Source: Cryoendolithus antarcticus
Lineage: Eukaryota > Ascomycota > Dothideomycetes > Cladosporiales > Cladosporiaceae
Length of the DNA stretch: 64,000 nucleotides
Reading direction: 5' to 3'
Assembly (NCBI GenBank): GCA_002077065.1
Contig: NAJO01000012.1
Location: forward strand, 62,001-126,000
Shown here: positions 1-11,100 of the stretch, piece by piece
How the letters are laid out: each line of letters opens with the position of its first letter
Numbering within the stretch: position 1 is the first letter of the stretch
Notes under the pieces: generated by a model
The model's input: only the letters and a program-made list of their open reading frames with translations
The model's database searches: none
Told to the model about the DNA's origin: nothing
Position numbers and translations under genes: made by a program

Positions 1-203
1 AGCTCGTGGCGCGACGTCACTCCTGCCGCGCTTCCATACGACCTGACTTCGAGGCATCAACATTGACTCGCCGTACACACCTCGCCATCTCTACTTATCA
101 CCAGCAAGCCAGCGCCTTCGCGCCTCAAGAATCGTCGCAGCAGCTTGACCAAACGAGGTCTATCCAAAGTGAAGGCACGCACCGCCAACAAGCTCCACCC
201 AGC
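1..203. other. Leader region upstream of the Vti1 gene
   Basis: The reading frame of the following gene is open through this stretch, but the residues before the Met at 204 are basic and Ser/Thr/Gln-rich and look like translated leader, not SNARE sequence. I treat it as promoter and 5' UTR cut by the window edge. No other feature is visible. Confidence 0.5.
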
Positions 204-935
204 ATGGCCAACCCCCTCGACACCGACGCTGGCAGCGAGCGCTTCAGCAGCTACGAAGCAGAACTCAAACTGGTCCAAGCAGACCTCTCCCAAAAGCTCG
301 ACCAAATCCCCGAACTCACCGCTGAACCCCGAAAAGCCGCCATCTCCCAAGCCGAGCGCGCGCTAGAAGAAGCCCGCGAACTGCTAGATTCTATGCGCCT
401 GGAGAAGTCTTCACTACCGCAGCACCTGAAAGTGAAGATCAACCAGCGATTTCGGAATTACGAGACTGATGTCGATGCTGCGAAGCGGAAGTTGAAGGGC
501 ATGCACGATGATAGGTCAGCGTTGTTTGGGAAGCGGTATACGGATGACCCCGCGCGAGATGAGCAGTTGGAGCAGCGACAGCAGTTGCTGAGTGGGACTG
601 ATAGGCTGGATCGGAGTTCGGGGAGGTTGAGGGAGAGTCAGCGCATTGCGTTGGAGACTGAGGATATTGGGCGGAATACGCTGGCGGATCTTGCGGGGCA
701 GAGAGAGACGATACAGAATACGCGGGGGACGCTGCTGGAGAGCGAGGGGTATACGGATCGAAGTAACAAGACGCTGCGGGGTATGGCGAGGCGGTGGGTG
801 CCAAATTTGTGGTGATGGTCAGTGTTCAACTGCTGACGACTTTCTAGGATGGCTACCAACAAGATAGTGACGATCGCGATCATAACGGTGTTGGTCTTGC
901 TGATCATTGCGGTGATCGTGAGTAAGTTTAGATGA
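204..935 (+). CDS. VTI1: Vti1-type v-SNARE (Qb-SNARE)
   Basis: Two exons, 204..793 and 848..935, with a 54-nt intron (donor GTGGGT, acceptor TTCTAG); the product is about 225 aa. Residues 1-100 form a helical Habc-like region. Then comes a SNARE heptad region starting near TDRLDRSSGRL, with a central Gln in QRETIQNTR. The second exon encodes only the C-terminal membrane anchor (MATNKIVTIAIITVLVLL and following) and a short SKFR tail. Without splicing the frame ends at TGA 813-815 and loses its anchor, which supports the intron. The ATG at 204 is chosen because the Vti1-like sequence (ANPLDTDAGSERF) begins there. Vti1 proteins act in fusion at the Golgi, endosome and vacuole. Family identity is strong; the intron is inferred from splice signals. 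Confidence 0.9.
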
Positions 936-1416
936 TCCTGGAATGGTGCATTGGCGGGAGTGTCGGAGTACGGGGCTGATAATCACCATATTGTACGGTT
1001 GCTGAATTCTCTCGCTGCGAAACAACCGCAGCTAATTTGGAAAGAGTGCTTATTATGTGGTCTAGGTCTGTCCATCTTCCAGGTTTGTTACATCCTGTTC
1101 TCGACAGTACCTATGCAAACCCGCCCGGGACTGCAATCATTCAGACCATGACTCCCTTCTCACATCGCATTCACGCCTACTACACACACTCTTTTTCTAC
1201 GTTCACGTTTCTCGACTGCCCGTCACTATGCCTATCAAGGCCCTATATATCTGCCCAGAAGGTGATGCTTTCCCTCTCTCGAAAATTATCTTCATCGTTC
1301 TTCTATCTTCAAGCCATCCTCAACACCCCAAGCTCCCGCTCGAGTAACAAGACCTCGACCGCATCATCAACAGAGCCATTACACTTTCAGCACTACGTGC
1401 CAGCTAGCCAGCCAAC
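936..1416. other. Intergenic region between VTI1 and the maltase gene
   Basis: No gene is visible. The last 250 bases before the maltase ATG are pyrimidine-rich (CT runs, ACACAC), as is common for filamentous fungal 5' UTRs and core promoters. Confidence 0.4.
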
Positions 1417-3531
1417 ATGTCCGTCCATGAGTACAACAGCTATGCAATGGCCGACAAAACTCCGGTACAGCACACACGAGGAGTCGATACTTCTATCATG
1501 ACACCAGCAGAGCTCGAAGCCTACAAGAAGGAGCACCGCATCGGCCCAGATGGCAAAGCCCGACCGTGGTGGAAAGACGTAGTCTGCTACCAGGTCTGGC
1601 CGCGATCATTCCGAGACTCGGGCACTACCGCTCAAGAGCGCGTTCCGTCCGAAGAAGCCCGAGACGACGAGCAAGAGCGGACCGACCAAGATCTCAAAGG
1701 TCGTCATGGCGACATTCGCGGCGTGATCGAGAAGCTCGACCACATCCAATCGCTCGGCGTCGATGTCCTCTGGCTCTGCCCAGTCTACGCCAACTCGCAC
1801 AAAGACGCCGGGTACGATATCACCGACTACTCTGCCATCGACCCAGACTTCGGTACAATGGCTGACATGGATGAGCTCATCGTTCGGACGAAGAAGCGCG
1901 GAATGCGGATCATCATCGATCTCGTCGTGAGCCATACGAGCGACAAGCACGCATGGTTCGAAGAGAGTCGCACAAGCAAGACCAACTCGAAAGCCGACTG
2001 GTATATCTGGGCTGATCCCAAACGAGACGCCAAGGGCGACTTTATCATACGGTCCAAGCCAGGCGAGAGGATCAGATACATGGAGCCCAGCAACTGGCGT
2101 GCTGCTTTGATCCACGACACGGCCTGGACTTGGTGCGAGGAGCGGCAGCAATTCTACTTGCACTGCTTCCTCAAATGCCAGCCAGATCTCAATTGGGAGA
2201 CAGAGGCGTGCCGGAAAGCGGTCTACGAGATCGCGATCGAGTTCTGGCTCAAGAAGGGGATCGATGGGTTCCGAGTCGACACTAGCAACCGCATGAGCAA
2301 GGATATGACCTTTACTGATGCAGAGGTCACGACCAATTTCTCGGAATTCCAGGACTTTAGCAAACACTGTCTCAACGGGCCGAGGATCCATGAGTACATC
2401 CAGGAAATGCGACGGGTATCTATGGACCCCTATGGCAAGGGCATGTATGACGACGTCTTCCTGGTCGGCGAGTTGCCAGGGACAAAGCCCGAGGAGCTAC
2501 TCCTCTATGTGATGGCCAGTCAGAGGCAATATTCTTGCAGTTTTGACTTCGATATGTGTGAGATAGTAAGTCGAGCTTCCCTGTATAGTGATATGAGGTA
2601 TCGCTAACTTGCAGTGCATGGGGGCAATGATCATCCCGACCTAGTTGACAAAAATTTCGTTCTGAACCCCGGCCAAGGCTTCCTCCTCCCTGAAATGAAA
2701 GACTGCATCACCAAAACGCAATCACTCATCTCTTCCACCGGTGGCGAAGCCTGGACAACTTCCTTCGCAGAGAACCATGACCAAGTCCGCTCCATCCGGC
2801 GCTGGGTGACCGATCACCCCGACTACTGGTCGCGCGCCTGCAAACTAATGAGTATGCTCGAATGCACCCTCTCAGGCACTCTGTTCGTCTTTCAAGGCCA
2901 GGAGATAGGCATGCACAACATGCCCTCGCACTTCGGACCAGCCGACTTCCGGGACATAGACGCGCAGAAATGGTGCGCCCGGCCAAAGTACGCCACGCCG
3001 GATGGAGATCCCTACATGGCTCAGCTAGCCATCGACGGCGTGCTGAATGTCGGCCGAGACAACACTCGGACGCCGATGCAGTGGGACGACAGCGCCAATG
3101 CGGGTTTCACAGCCCACCCCGATGGCCCCTGGATGCCACTAAACGACAATCACCGCGAGATCAACGTCGCAAAGCAGAATAGCGATAAAGACTCCCCTCT
3201 GAACTTCTGGCGCAAGATGATCAAGTACCGCGCTCGGCACCGGGAGCTGTTCATTCACGGGACGTTCAAGTGTCTGGATCGGGATAATGAGAGGCTGTTT
3301 ACGTTCGTGAAGGAGACTTGTAATGGATATAAGGCGCTGGTTCTGCTGAATTTCTCGGCGGAAAAGCTGCCGTTCACGTTTCCGAAGGAGACGTTGTGGG
3401 AGACGGGGGAGGTGGATAAGTGGAGTAGGAGGGTTACGAGGAAGCCGTTGGTGCTGATTGGGAATTATAGTCCTTTTGAGCAGGAGGCTGGGGCGTTGCA
3501 GGGGTGGGAGGCGAGGGTTTATCTGATGTGA
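1417..3531 (+). CDS. GH13 alpha-glucosidase / maltase
   Basis: Two exons, 1417..2557 and 2615..3531, about 685 aa. GH13 signatures are clear. Region I is DLVVSHTSD. Region II is GFRVD, with the nucleophile at about Asp288. Region III is VGELPG, with the acid/base at about Glu352. Region IV is ENHDQVRS in exon 2. The long product and lack of a signal peptide fit intracellular fungal maltases (MalT / oligo-1,6-glucosidase group), which split maltose and isomaltose ends to glucose. The intron donor is chosen at GTGAGA (2558), because the more canonical GTAAGT eight bases downstream (2566) puts exon 2 out of frame. The start context CCAACATG is good; a second in-frame Met lies at 1447. No MAL activator or permease gene is adjacent, so regulation cannot be read from context. 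Exact substrate preference is not determined. Confidence 0.88.
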
Positions 3532-3810
3532 GGTGCTGCTTTGTCATAGTTGGATCTCAATGGAGTTTGCCTGATCAAATGATGTCCATCTGTTCGAGTC
3601 TTCGATCCTTCCTAGGATGGTTTATCACGATGGCCATTAACCGCACCTGACGAAGCCCGAGCCTAAGCTGTGCGTGCTCAGGCTATCAAGATATCGTGAT
3701 CGCGGCAGTGAGCAAGGACCTGCCCGACGGGGCTTTGAATTGGATGGACTCGTTTCATTGATCTCGTTGCTCGTGCTTAGAAGTGTAACACTGGTTGACG
3801 CCTGTGAATC

Positions 3811-4821
3811 TTATGTCGCCTCTATCTGCGCTGCCTCGCTCAAAGACGGAGGAACAGTCGACTTCAGCTCTTCGACCAGCTGCACAGAGACTGCATCTTT
3901 TGGGAGATGTATCTCGGCGTCCGTTGGTCGTGCTTCGTCATCGGCTTCGTCCTCGTCATCTTCGTCATCTTCGTCATCCCAACCAAAGAACGTGCGACTA
4001 CTGCTGGCCTCTGGCATCTCAGCATCGTCGTCCGACTCGCTCGCATCCTCCTCCTCGCCACCACTGCCATCCTCCTCCTCAAGCGAACTCTCACTCCCCG
4101 TCCTCGCATCCGCAGCATTCTGCTCTCTCATAGCCTTCATTACAGCCTCCCGAACCTTTTCCTCAGCAACCTGCTTACTCTCGACATACTCCGCATCCAA
4201 CCTCCCCTGATTACTCCCCATCTTCCCCGACTTGATCCTCTCCTCCGTAGCCTCGACGGCATCCACCACAGCCTCCCATCGCTTCTTGCGCTCCTCTCGT
4301 TCCGCTTTCTCCATTTCGGGCTTTGTGGCCAGGTAGTCTGCTAGTTGCTTCGCTTCATCGATAGTGCGTAGTCGACGGCCGTCGAGGTTACGGTTGCTAC
4401 CGCTTTGATTTTGGCGGTCGCGGTTCTTGCGGCTGCTCATGCGGCCACCGGCTGCGCGGAGCTGGGAGCCGAAACCGCCTTTGCCACCGCATAGCCGAGC
4501 GCTAATACGGAGGGGAAGGAAGTCGGCCGGGCCGCTTGCTTGGAGCGTACTAATGGCTGCTTCATCTTGCAGGTGAAGGAGTTTGTTCGTTGTGGTCGTG
4601 ACAAGCAGGCTGCGGACGATATCCGGGTTTGGCAAGCGTGCGTAGATGGTGGTGAGAACGTCGTGTATGCTCGTGCTAGACGAGACTGGTATGCTGAGTG
4701 TCCGTGGCAGTCCCAAGCCAGGAAATGTCGTGATCAAAAGTGTCATCCGTGGGTTGGACTGTTCAGTGGTATGGGTAACCGGCAACGTGGTCGCAGTCGT
4801 GGTGGGCATGGTAGTGGCCAT
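3811..4821 (-). CDS. SDE2: Sde2, ubiquitin-fold pre-mRNA splicing and genome-stability factor
   Basis: Single exon, 336 aa, convergent with the maltase gene. Residues about 26-110 form a ubiquitin-like fold ending in the diagnostic processing site CGGKGGFGSQLRAAGG (Gly112-Gly113 then Lys114). In the family, a deubiquitinase cuts after GG, and the new N-terminal Lys fragment joins the spliceosome to promote excision of certain introns. Downstream come a basic RKNRDR segment, the conserved RRLRTIDEAKQLADYL helix, a charged coiled coil, and a Ser/Asp/Glu-rich tail with a run of about 16 acidic residues (GATGACGAA-type microsatellite at about 3940-3990). The tail ends with a short helical segment typical of the family. 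The start could be Met1 (4821) or Met26 (4746), directly before the ubiquitin-like strand; the longer form is given. Confidence 0.9.
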   Translation of the reverse strand: MATTMPTTTATTLPVTHTTEQSNPRMTLLITTFPGLGLPRTLSIPVSSSTSIHDVLTTIYARLPNPDIVRSLLVTTTTNKLLHLQDEAAISTLQASGPADFLPLRISARLCGGKGGFGSQLRAAGGRMSSRKNRDRQNQSGSNRNLDGRRLRTIDEAKQLADYLATKPEMEKAEREERKKRWEAVVDAVEATEERIKSGKMGSNQGRLDAEYVESKQVAEEKVREAVMKAMREQNAADARTGSESSLEEEDGSGGEEEDASESDDDAEMPEASSSRTFFGWDDEDDEDDEDEADDEARPTDAEIHLPKDAVSVQLVEELKSTVPPSLSEAAQIEAT

Positions 4822-5162
4822 GATGATATATCTGCGCTATCTGCTACGGATAGGTGAGTAGATCACCTGGATGCCTTTTCGTTGCAGTGAGGGAACTGAA
4901 GTGATGGTGGATATTGTCTTGATCTGCGGCACTCACGAGCACTCGGGTCAAGGTGTGGCGCTCCTGTCGCTCGGATCGGATATACCTACCTCCGTTACCA
5001 GGTTGCAAATGCCGCATTCGGGACACGCGCTTTGACGCGTCTTCCACTTCACCTCTTGAATTGGTGTACACCACAGTATCGTCACTTCGCACCATAAGGT
5101 ACACGCATCCAGTAGACGCACCATTGAACTACGCATCAGCTCTATCGCCATGAGAGGCATCA
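4822..5162. promoter_or_regulatory. Divergent promoter region between SDE2 and MUS7
   Basis: This 341-bp region separates two head-to-head genes, so it should drive both. It contains an ACGCGT core (listed separately). No other protein-coding potential is seen. Confidence 0.5.
5035..5040. promoter_or_regulatory. ACGCGT (MCB/MluI-like) site upstream of MUS7
   Basis: The palindromic core lies about 123 bp before the MUS7 ATG. In yeasts this is the MBF (Mbp1-Swi6) target that drives G1/S expression of replication and repair genes. The sequence match is exact; function is inferred from position and gene class. Some ACGCGT also occurs by chance elsewhere in the window. Confidence 0.4.
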
Positions 5163-8100
5163 ATGGTACGCTGGCAGGATCGCGGAGAGGTGCCGGACTC
5201 GGACGATGAAGACTTGAGCGTTGGAGCGGAGAGTCAGGTGCCCGAACAGGCTGCGCAGCTTGTCGATACTGGCGCTCCTACCTCATGGAGCTACGATGGC
5301 GATCACGAAGGAGTGCCTGAAAGGTCTCCAACTATTTCAACGAGCGAGCGATTCGCCACAGTGGACGAGACCGCAGCTGTCCGGGAGCATGCGGCGCCAC
5401 CTGGGCTTGCGTTGCCAGCGAGCCAGCACTCGACACACCTCGATGCCGACTCCCAACCAACTGTACTCGAGCGTTCTGCTATGCAGTCGAAGTCACGACC
5501 CACTTGGTACACCGGCCTGTTTCCAGCGCCTCGGGACGACGATGTTACTCCCCGCCCAGTCTCACAACATGAAATAATCACGGGACCGATGTATGCTGTG
5601 GATCCCGGATCGGCTGGGTCATCTCCGCTGAGTAGTCCTTCGACTTCTCCTATCGCGCCCGAGCCGAATCATGAAGCTTTTCCCGTCTCGTCCTTGCGTA
5701 GCTCACTAGATCTGCAAGCATTCGCCATCGATGCGCCGCGAGACGATGACGCCGAAGACACCAACTCCCGGTTCGGCAGGCGGTCGTTGCGAACGCGTCA
5801 AGAAAAGCAACTGCATCCCTACATGTACGAGAAGGAGCTTTACCAGCGACAGTGTCGTGAGCGTGGCATCAAGCCTGTGCGACTCGAGGAAGTGGCAGCC
5901 AACGCCGAGGAGACGCAAGATGCGATGAGTAGTATTGCCGGATCCCAGGAAATGCTTCAGACCGCATGCAGCAGTTCTGCGCGCGATCGATCTAGCTCGC
6001 CAATGGCCATCGATAATGTCATTTCCGACCGCCATGCTCTCGAATCAACGCTACAATCATCAGGGTCTCAGTCGAACGCTTCCAGCGACGATGATCTCCT
6101 GGACATTGGTGACTTGATAGCTTACGGCACTGCGCGCCCAGATGACCACCGCCGAAAGCGCCGAAAGCGCCGAAAGCTTTCCGCGCACAATGCTGAGCGC
6201 ACACGTGCGCCACTGCATAATTATGGTCAAGAATCTGCAACTGATGTTACCTTTGCTGCTCCCGTGTCTCCACCTGCCAGCTCATCGAGCGCGCGTCCGA
6301 GCTCAGAGAAGCCAGTGTCGACTACAATGTTCCGGCGACCTCGCGGGCTGTCTCCTGCGCCACTGCCTACTCCTGAGATCTCTTCAGAACTCCGGCGACC
6401 ACCTCGTACATCGAGTACGCCGGGGTCGGTTCAACGGTCTGCACAGCGAGGTACACGAAGATCGAAGGACAGTCCAGTACGGGTGCAAACGATTAACGAT
6501 GAATCTTCTGGAAAGTCGGGACCTGACGCTTATGATCCTCAGCTTGACGACAGACGACTCGTCAAAGAACGCCGACGCATCAAAGGCGTACTTCCGGCAT
6601 CGTGGTTGAAGATTGATCTCAAAGCACAGACAGTATGCCGTAATGCTGCAACTCTTTCGGACAGGGACCTGTCTTCGTCTCCAACACGGGGACCTCCAGC
6701 GACTCAGAGGGGTGTCGCACGCACGATTCACCGTCCGTATCGAAGGTCGCCCAGTCTGGTCTTGGAAGCATCAGATCGTGACGAGGCCAACAGCAGTCCG
6801 GCGCCCCGAGCAGCTGCTCTCGCCAATACATCACCAGAGCACGACAACCACCATGCCACGAGTCGTGCCTTTAGTGCAAATGCAAACGACGACGATGTCA
6901 TGGAGGTCGATACGATCGACATGATGTTTGCTAGCGCCTCACGCGGCCCACGGACGTTAGGTCTGTTTCGTAGAAAGCAGCCACGAATCACGCAGGCATT
7001 CCAGCGTGTACGGTCGAGCACTCCTCAAGTTAAATGGCCGGAAGAGCGCAAGGCTCATCGCTTGCGGCAAGTTGGACCCACAGTACAGAGGCGTCAGAAA
7101 ACTCATCATGCACGCCCAAGTGCCCCGGGAGTGAAGCAGGCGAAGCTACCGACATTAGGAATACTCGATGCGCCACGCGGATCTGCAGTAATGCACGAGC
7201 AGCTGCCGAATTTTGTACGACTTGCCAGACGCACGGCAAAGCGGGCACAGAACGCAGCAAGAGCTTCACCAACACGCAAGGTTATCCGTCTTGCAACCCG
7301 CGACGACACTGCTGAGGCCAGCGAATCACTCCAGGCGTGGCGAACGGGCAAGCTTATGCCTCATGATGCCTTGACGACTTCACATACTTCCATCTGTCGG
7401 CTACCTCTTGCACATCTTCCAAATTATCAGCAACAGTCAAGCTTACCTGAAGGACGGCCACTTTCCAGCAAAGACAATTCGTCTCAGGCTTGGGCTCAGT
7501 CTCCAAAGACGACGCTTCGCCAGCCACGTTTTGACAAGTACGCTGCGCCACGTGTAGCCGAGCAGTCAGAAGAGGCTCAAGCAAGGCCATCAGACACGGT
7601 TCAAACGCCGCGCGTACGACACCCGAAACCACCTCGACCAGCTGTGAGATATCAAACAGCGCAACTTGAGAGCCTGGAGACGGATGAAGCTCGTCTCGAT
7701 AGGATGACACTGTTCAAACGTCAGATTGAGCGCATGACCGAGGTCGCAAGTCGAATACCGCAGGCTGATGAAGCTGCTCAGTGCACGACTCACTTTCGTC
7801 GACGTTCAAGTTCTCCCACATCCGCTTCAGGCGCTGGAGGCACGCCGAGGACCCACAAGCTGATTACTGCCAGACCGACAGCTGCAGGAAGCAGTGCGCG
7901 AAGACTACCGCATCGTCCTCGCAAGCGACTAGCTGCGAGGCTCGAGATCGAGAATGCAGTCTACCGACAGCCGGTGGAGCCTATAGCTAGATTTGACAAG
8001 CATCGACCAGATGATACTGCGCCCCTTGTCAGCTCCAAAGATAGCCAGACTCTACAAGATCTCGGGTCCTTTGGAACGCGATACACAACAGACTTCGACC

Positions 8101-11100
8101 TTCGGCCATTGCCTCCGGACGTTTGCTGGCTTCGGACCACTTTCATCGGCAGCGGCGACTTTGCTGCTGCAATGGCGTTTGGCAGTCGAGATCTTGATGT
8201 TGCAACAGGCAGCTTGCGTATTCACATTAACACCGAAGTTCACGAATGGTCTGCTTGGACAGAAGAAGTTTCGTCAGCCATTGGCAGCATACCCGTTGCG
8301 ATCGCCTCTGTTCTGAGCACTCTTCGCGGCTTGACTGGAAACGAGCGCGCAGCTATGCTAGACGCTGCCACAGCAAACGTGGATCACATGCTTCGTTCAA
8401 CAGTGCGATACCTCACCCGCTGTCTGTGGTTCCTGGACCCAATCGACTGTACTTCATGTATCTCGCGTCTACATCAGCTTCTCGATGACCTCTGCGACCT
8501 TAGTACTGACGGCCTTCTACTTTCGCCGCAGCTGGCAGCGCTGCATCGCGACATTCTGCAATACTCGCTTGTCATCGCACGGCAGACTACAATGATAGCG
8601 AATAGCGACTTCGCCCCAGAGGAGATGCGTACAAGGGCCAACAAAATTTTCGCCACAATCGCGCGTGCACTCACTGCACAACTTATGCACTCACGACTCG
8701 ATGACCTTGGACAAGAATACGAGATGTGTCTCAGGCTGAATGATCACGAGCTTCAAGATGCTTCTCTTGTCCTGGCTTCTGTGCTGATTTTGAACCACAC
8801 CCTCGACGGATCATTCTTGAGCTTCTGGACGGTCGTGAATGATAGGCTCGCGACTAAAGTCGGATTGATGTCTTCTATCCGGGAGCTCGATAGCGTGTGG
8901 TACTCTGCGTTCACCTTACTTCCTGCTCTGGCTCTGTCAGCTACTGGACGTGTCATGGACGTGAGCTTTGATAACATGCCGCCCATGGACTGGACATTGC
9001 CTCGTGCGCTGATCAGCCGCTGCTTCGAGTTGTACGCCGCTACGAGCAGCCAACATGGGTGCACCATCAACGAATACCTCCGCGTGATCATGACTCGCTG
9101 CTACACGCTTGTCGCCAGCTGGCATTGCTGGACATGCGAGCCTGTACTCGGTGCAGTCTTCGACTTCTTCGCTAAGCGAGGCCTGGGTCTTCTGCGCAAT
9201 GAACACGGTCACGGGTCTCCTGAGTTCCTCGAGCACCTCGTAGGAGGCAAGCCTGATCTTCTCGTTACCGCTCAGGACCATTCATTCCATATCTTCCTGA
9301 AGCTGCTGGCGGTGACAATGTGCGGTATGCGACAGTATGGTGTCTATACCGACAAGAAGATCGCAAGCATGACCTGGCGCTTCATTCCCAACCATGCACG
9401 TGTGTATCGAAGAGATGCAGAAGTCAAGCAGTCAGACATTGAAGCGCTTCGCAATCACTGCGATCTCCTGAGCACGTTGTACTTTGCTGCGCCGCCGTCT
9501 GGTCGGCCAAGTATCAGACTTTTGCAAGACCTGGTCGACCTCAACACGTCCCATATCGAGGCGTGTCGGATCATCATCAAGTCATGGGCGAATCTGGCAT
9601 CCTTCCAGACGTCCCTCGACGAACATAAAGCTATGCTCGCGCCCCTCGCAGCCTGGTTCAAGGACATGGTGCAGATCACCTGCAATCAATACCGACTAGC
9701 TCGCACAGAGGCTCAGCAACAGTACGCGGAGGCGACCGTGAACGGCACGCTAGGCTTGACGCACGATCTGCTCGAGCGTACAGTGGCTACCAATCAGCGA
9801 CAAGTCGCGGCAATGCTCGTTGACTTGCTTGCTGGCATGCGGCGCGCAGTCTCATCTGCTAAATACGTCAGCGGGGTGCTATTCTTCATAGAGACCGCAG
9901 AGCCTTGGAAAGCTTTCGACAGCTTCGATCCGTCCGAGAGACGCCTACTGCCGGTCTTCAACGAAGCACTGGAGATGATCAAGGCCCTGATAGCCATACA
10001 ACCAGATGCTGCAACACATGAGAGTCAGCCTGTCAGCGATGACAGCCAGGACTACGGCGACAGTAGTATCTTCCAAGACCTCGATGGCGATCCAAAGCGT
10101 ACTGAGGACAACATTAGGAAGGACATTGTCACTCGCTTGGCCGGACATGTTGCTCCCCTTGTGTCGAATGCATTCGGATCTGAGTTTGCCCCTGATGACG
10201 CTCTATTGATGAAGCTGATTGATGTATGGGCTATTCTGGGCACCCGTCTCGTTCAGCAGGGCGGTCATACGTGGAGCAATCTGGTTGACGACTACAGTCC
10301 CGCAGCATGGTATCAGCTGCGCGACACCGCACAACATCGCAAGTATACGCCTCTGTTTCTTGCCAGACTCGTCGCGACAGGCCATGCAGCATTCTCGAGC
10401 TTGAAGTACGCCTTGCTCGCAGCTTGGCTGAAGTCGCTGGTCGAGCGTGAGTCGAATCTGAAGTATCAGCATGAGCTTACCGGGGCACTGTTGAAGCATC
10501 GCGACGACGATGACCTGCTGTCTAATCTGCCATTTGTCAGCCCTGCAGATGGCTCCGACACTATCGTCACACTGCAAGAACTTCGAGAACGGCGACTGGC
10601 AATGATTTCGAGCGTGCTCTCCAGCATGCGCGTTAACTATAATAGTGCAATGTGCGCCCGCCCACAACCGCTGTCCGAGCTACGCAGGACCTACGCAGAT
10701 CTACTACGGCAGCTGCTGCAAGCCATGAAGTTTAACTACCAGGATCTGCAGATCCCAGGTGGCAATGCAGTTGCAGGCGAGGCTCAAGGCGCGTATGTTG
10801 TCTTTGTGCAACAGGTTGTCTCAGCACTGCAGCAGTACACCACCGACATCTGCCCTATCGATCGCTTCTTCACCGACTCGTCAGTTTTTCCGCTGCCAGT
10901 CAACGACCCGGAATATGTCGTTGGTCGTTTACGAGCTTACGTGCCAAAACTTGGTGATGCAAAGATACGGAAGCAACTTGCCGTTTTTGTTCACACCGTC
11001 TCCGAGCGGGCTGCGGTCGATGGGCAACAGGCATATCTCGCCGAGCAGCTGGCAACAGCGATGTCTGGACCTGAAGACGTTGAAGCTCACACTGGACCTA

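Noticed and set aside
439..804. 121-aa minus-strand ORF over the Vti1 gene
   Set aside because: Antisense shadow of the SNARE coding region; Ser/Pro/Ala-rich without family sequence.
1606..2391. 261-aa minus-strand ORF in the maltase gene
   Set aside because: It mirrors GH13 codons; the plus strand has all catalytic motifs.
2566..2614. GTAAGT donor for the maltase intron
   Set aside because: Canonical in sequence but puts exon 2 out of frame with an immediate stop; GTGAGA at 2558 keeps the frame.
3590..3612. GTTCGAGTC resembling a tRNA B box
   Set aside because: The flanking bases cannot form a T-arm stem and no A box or acceptor stem is found upstream.
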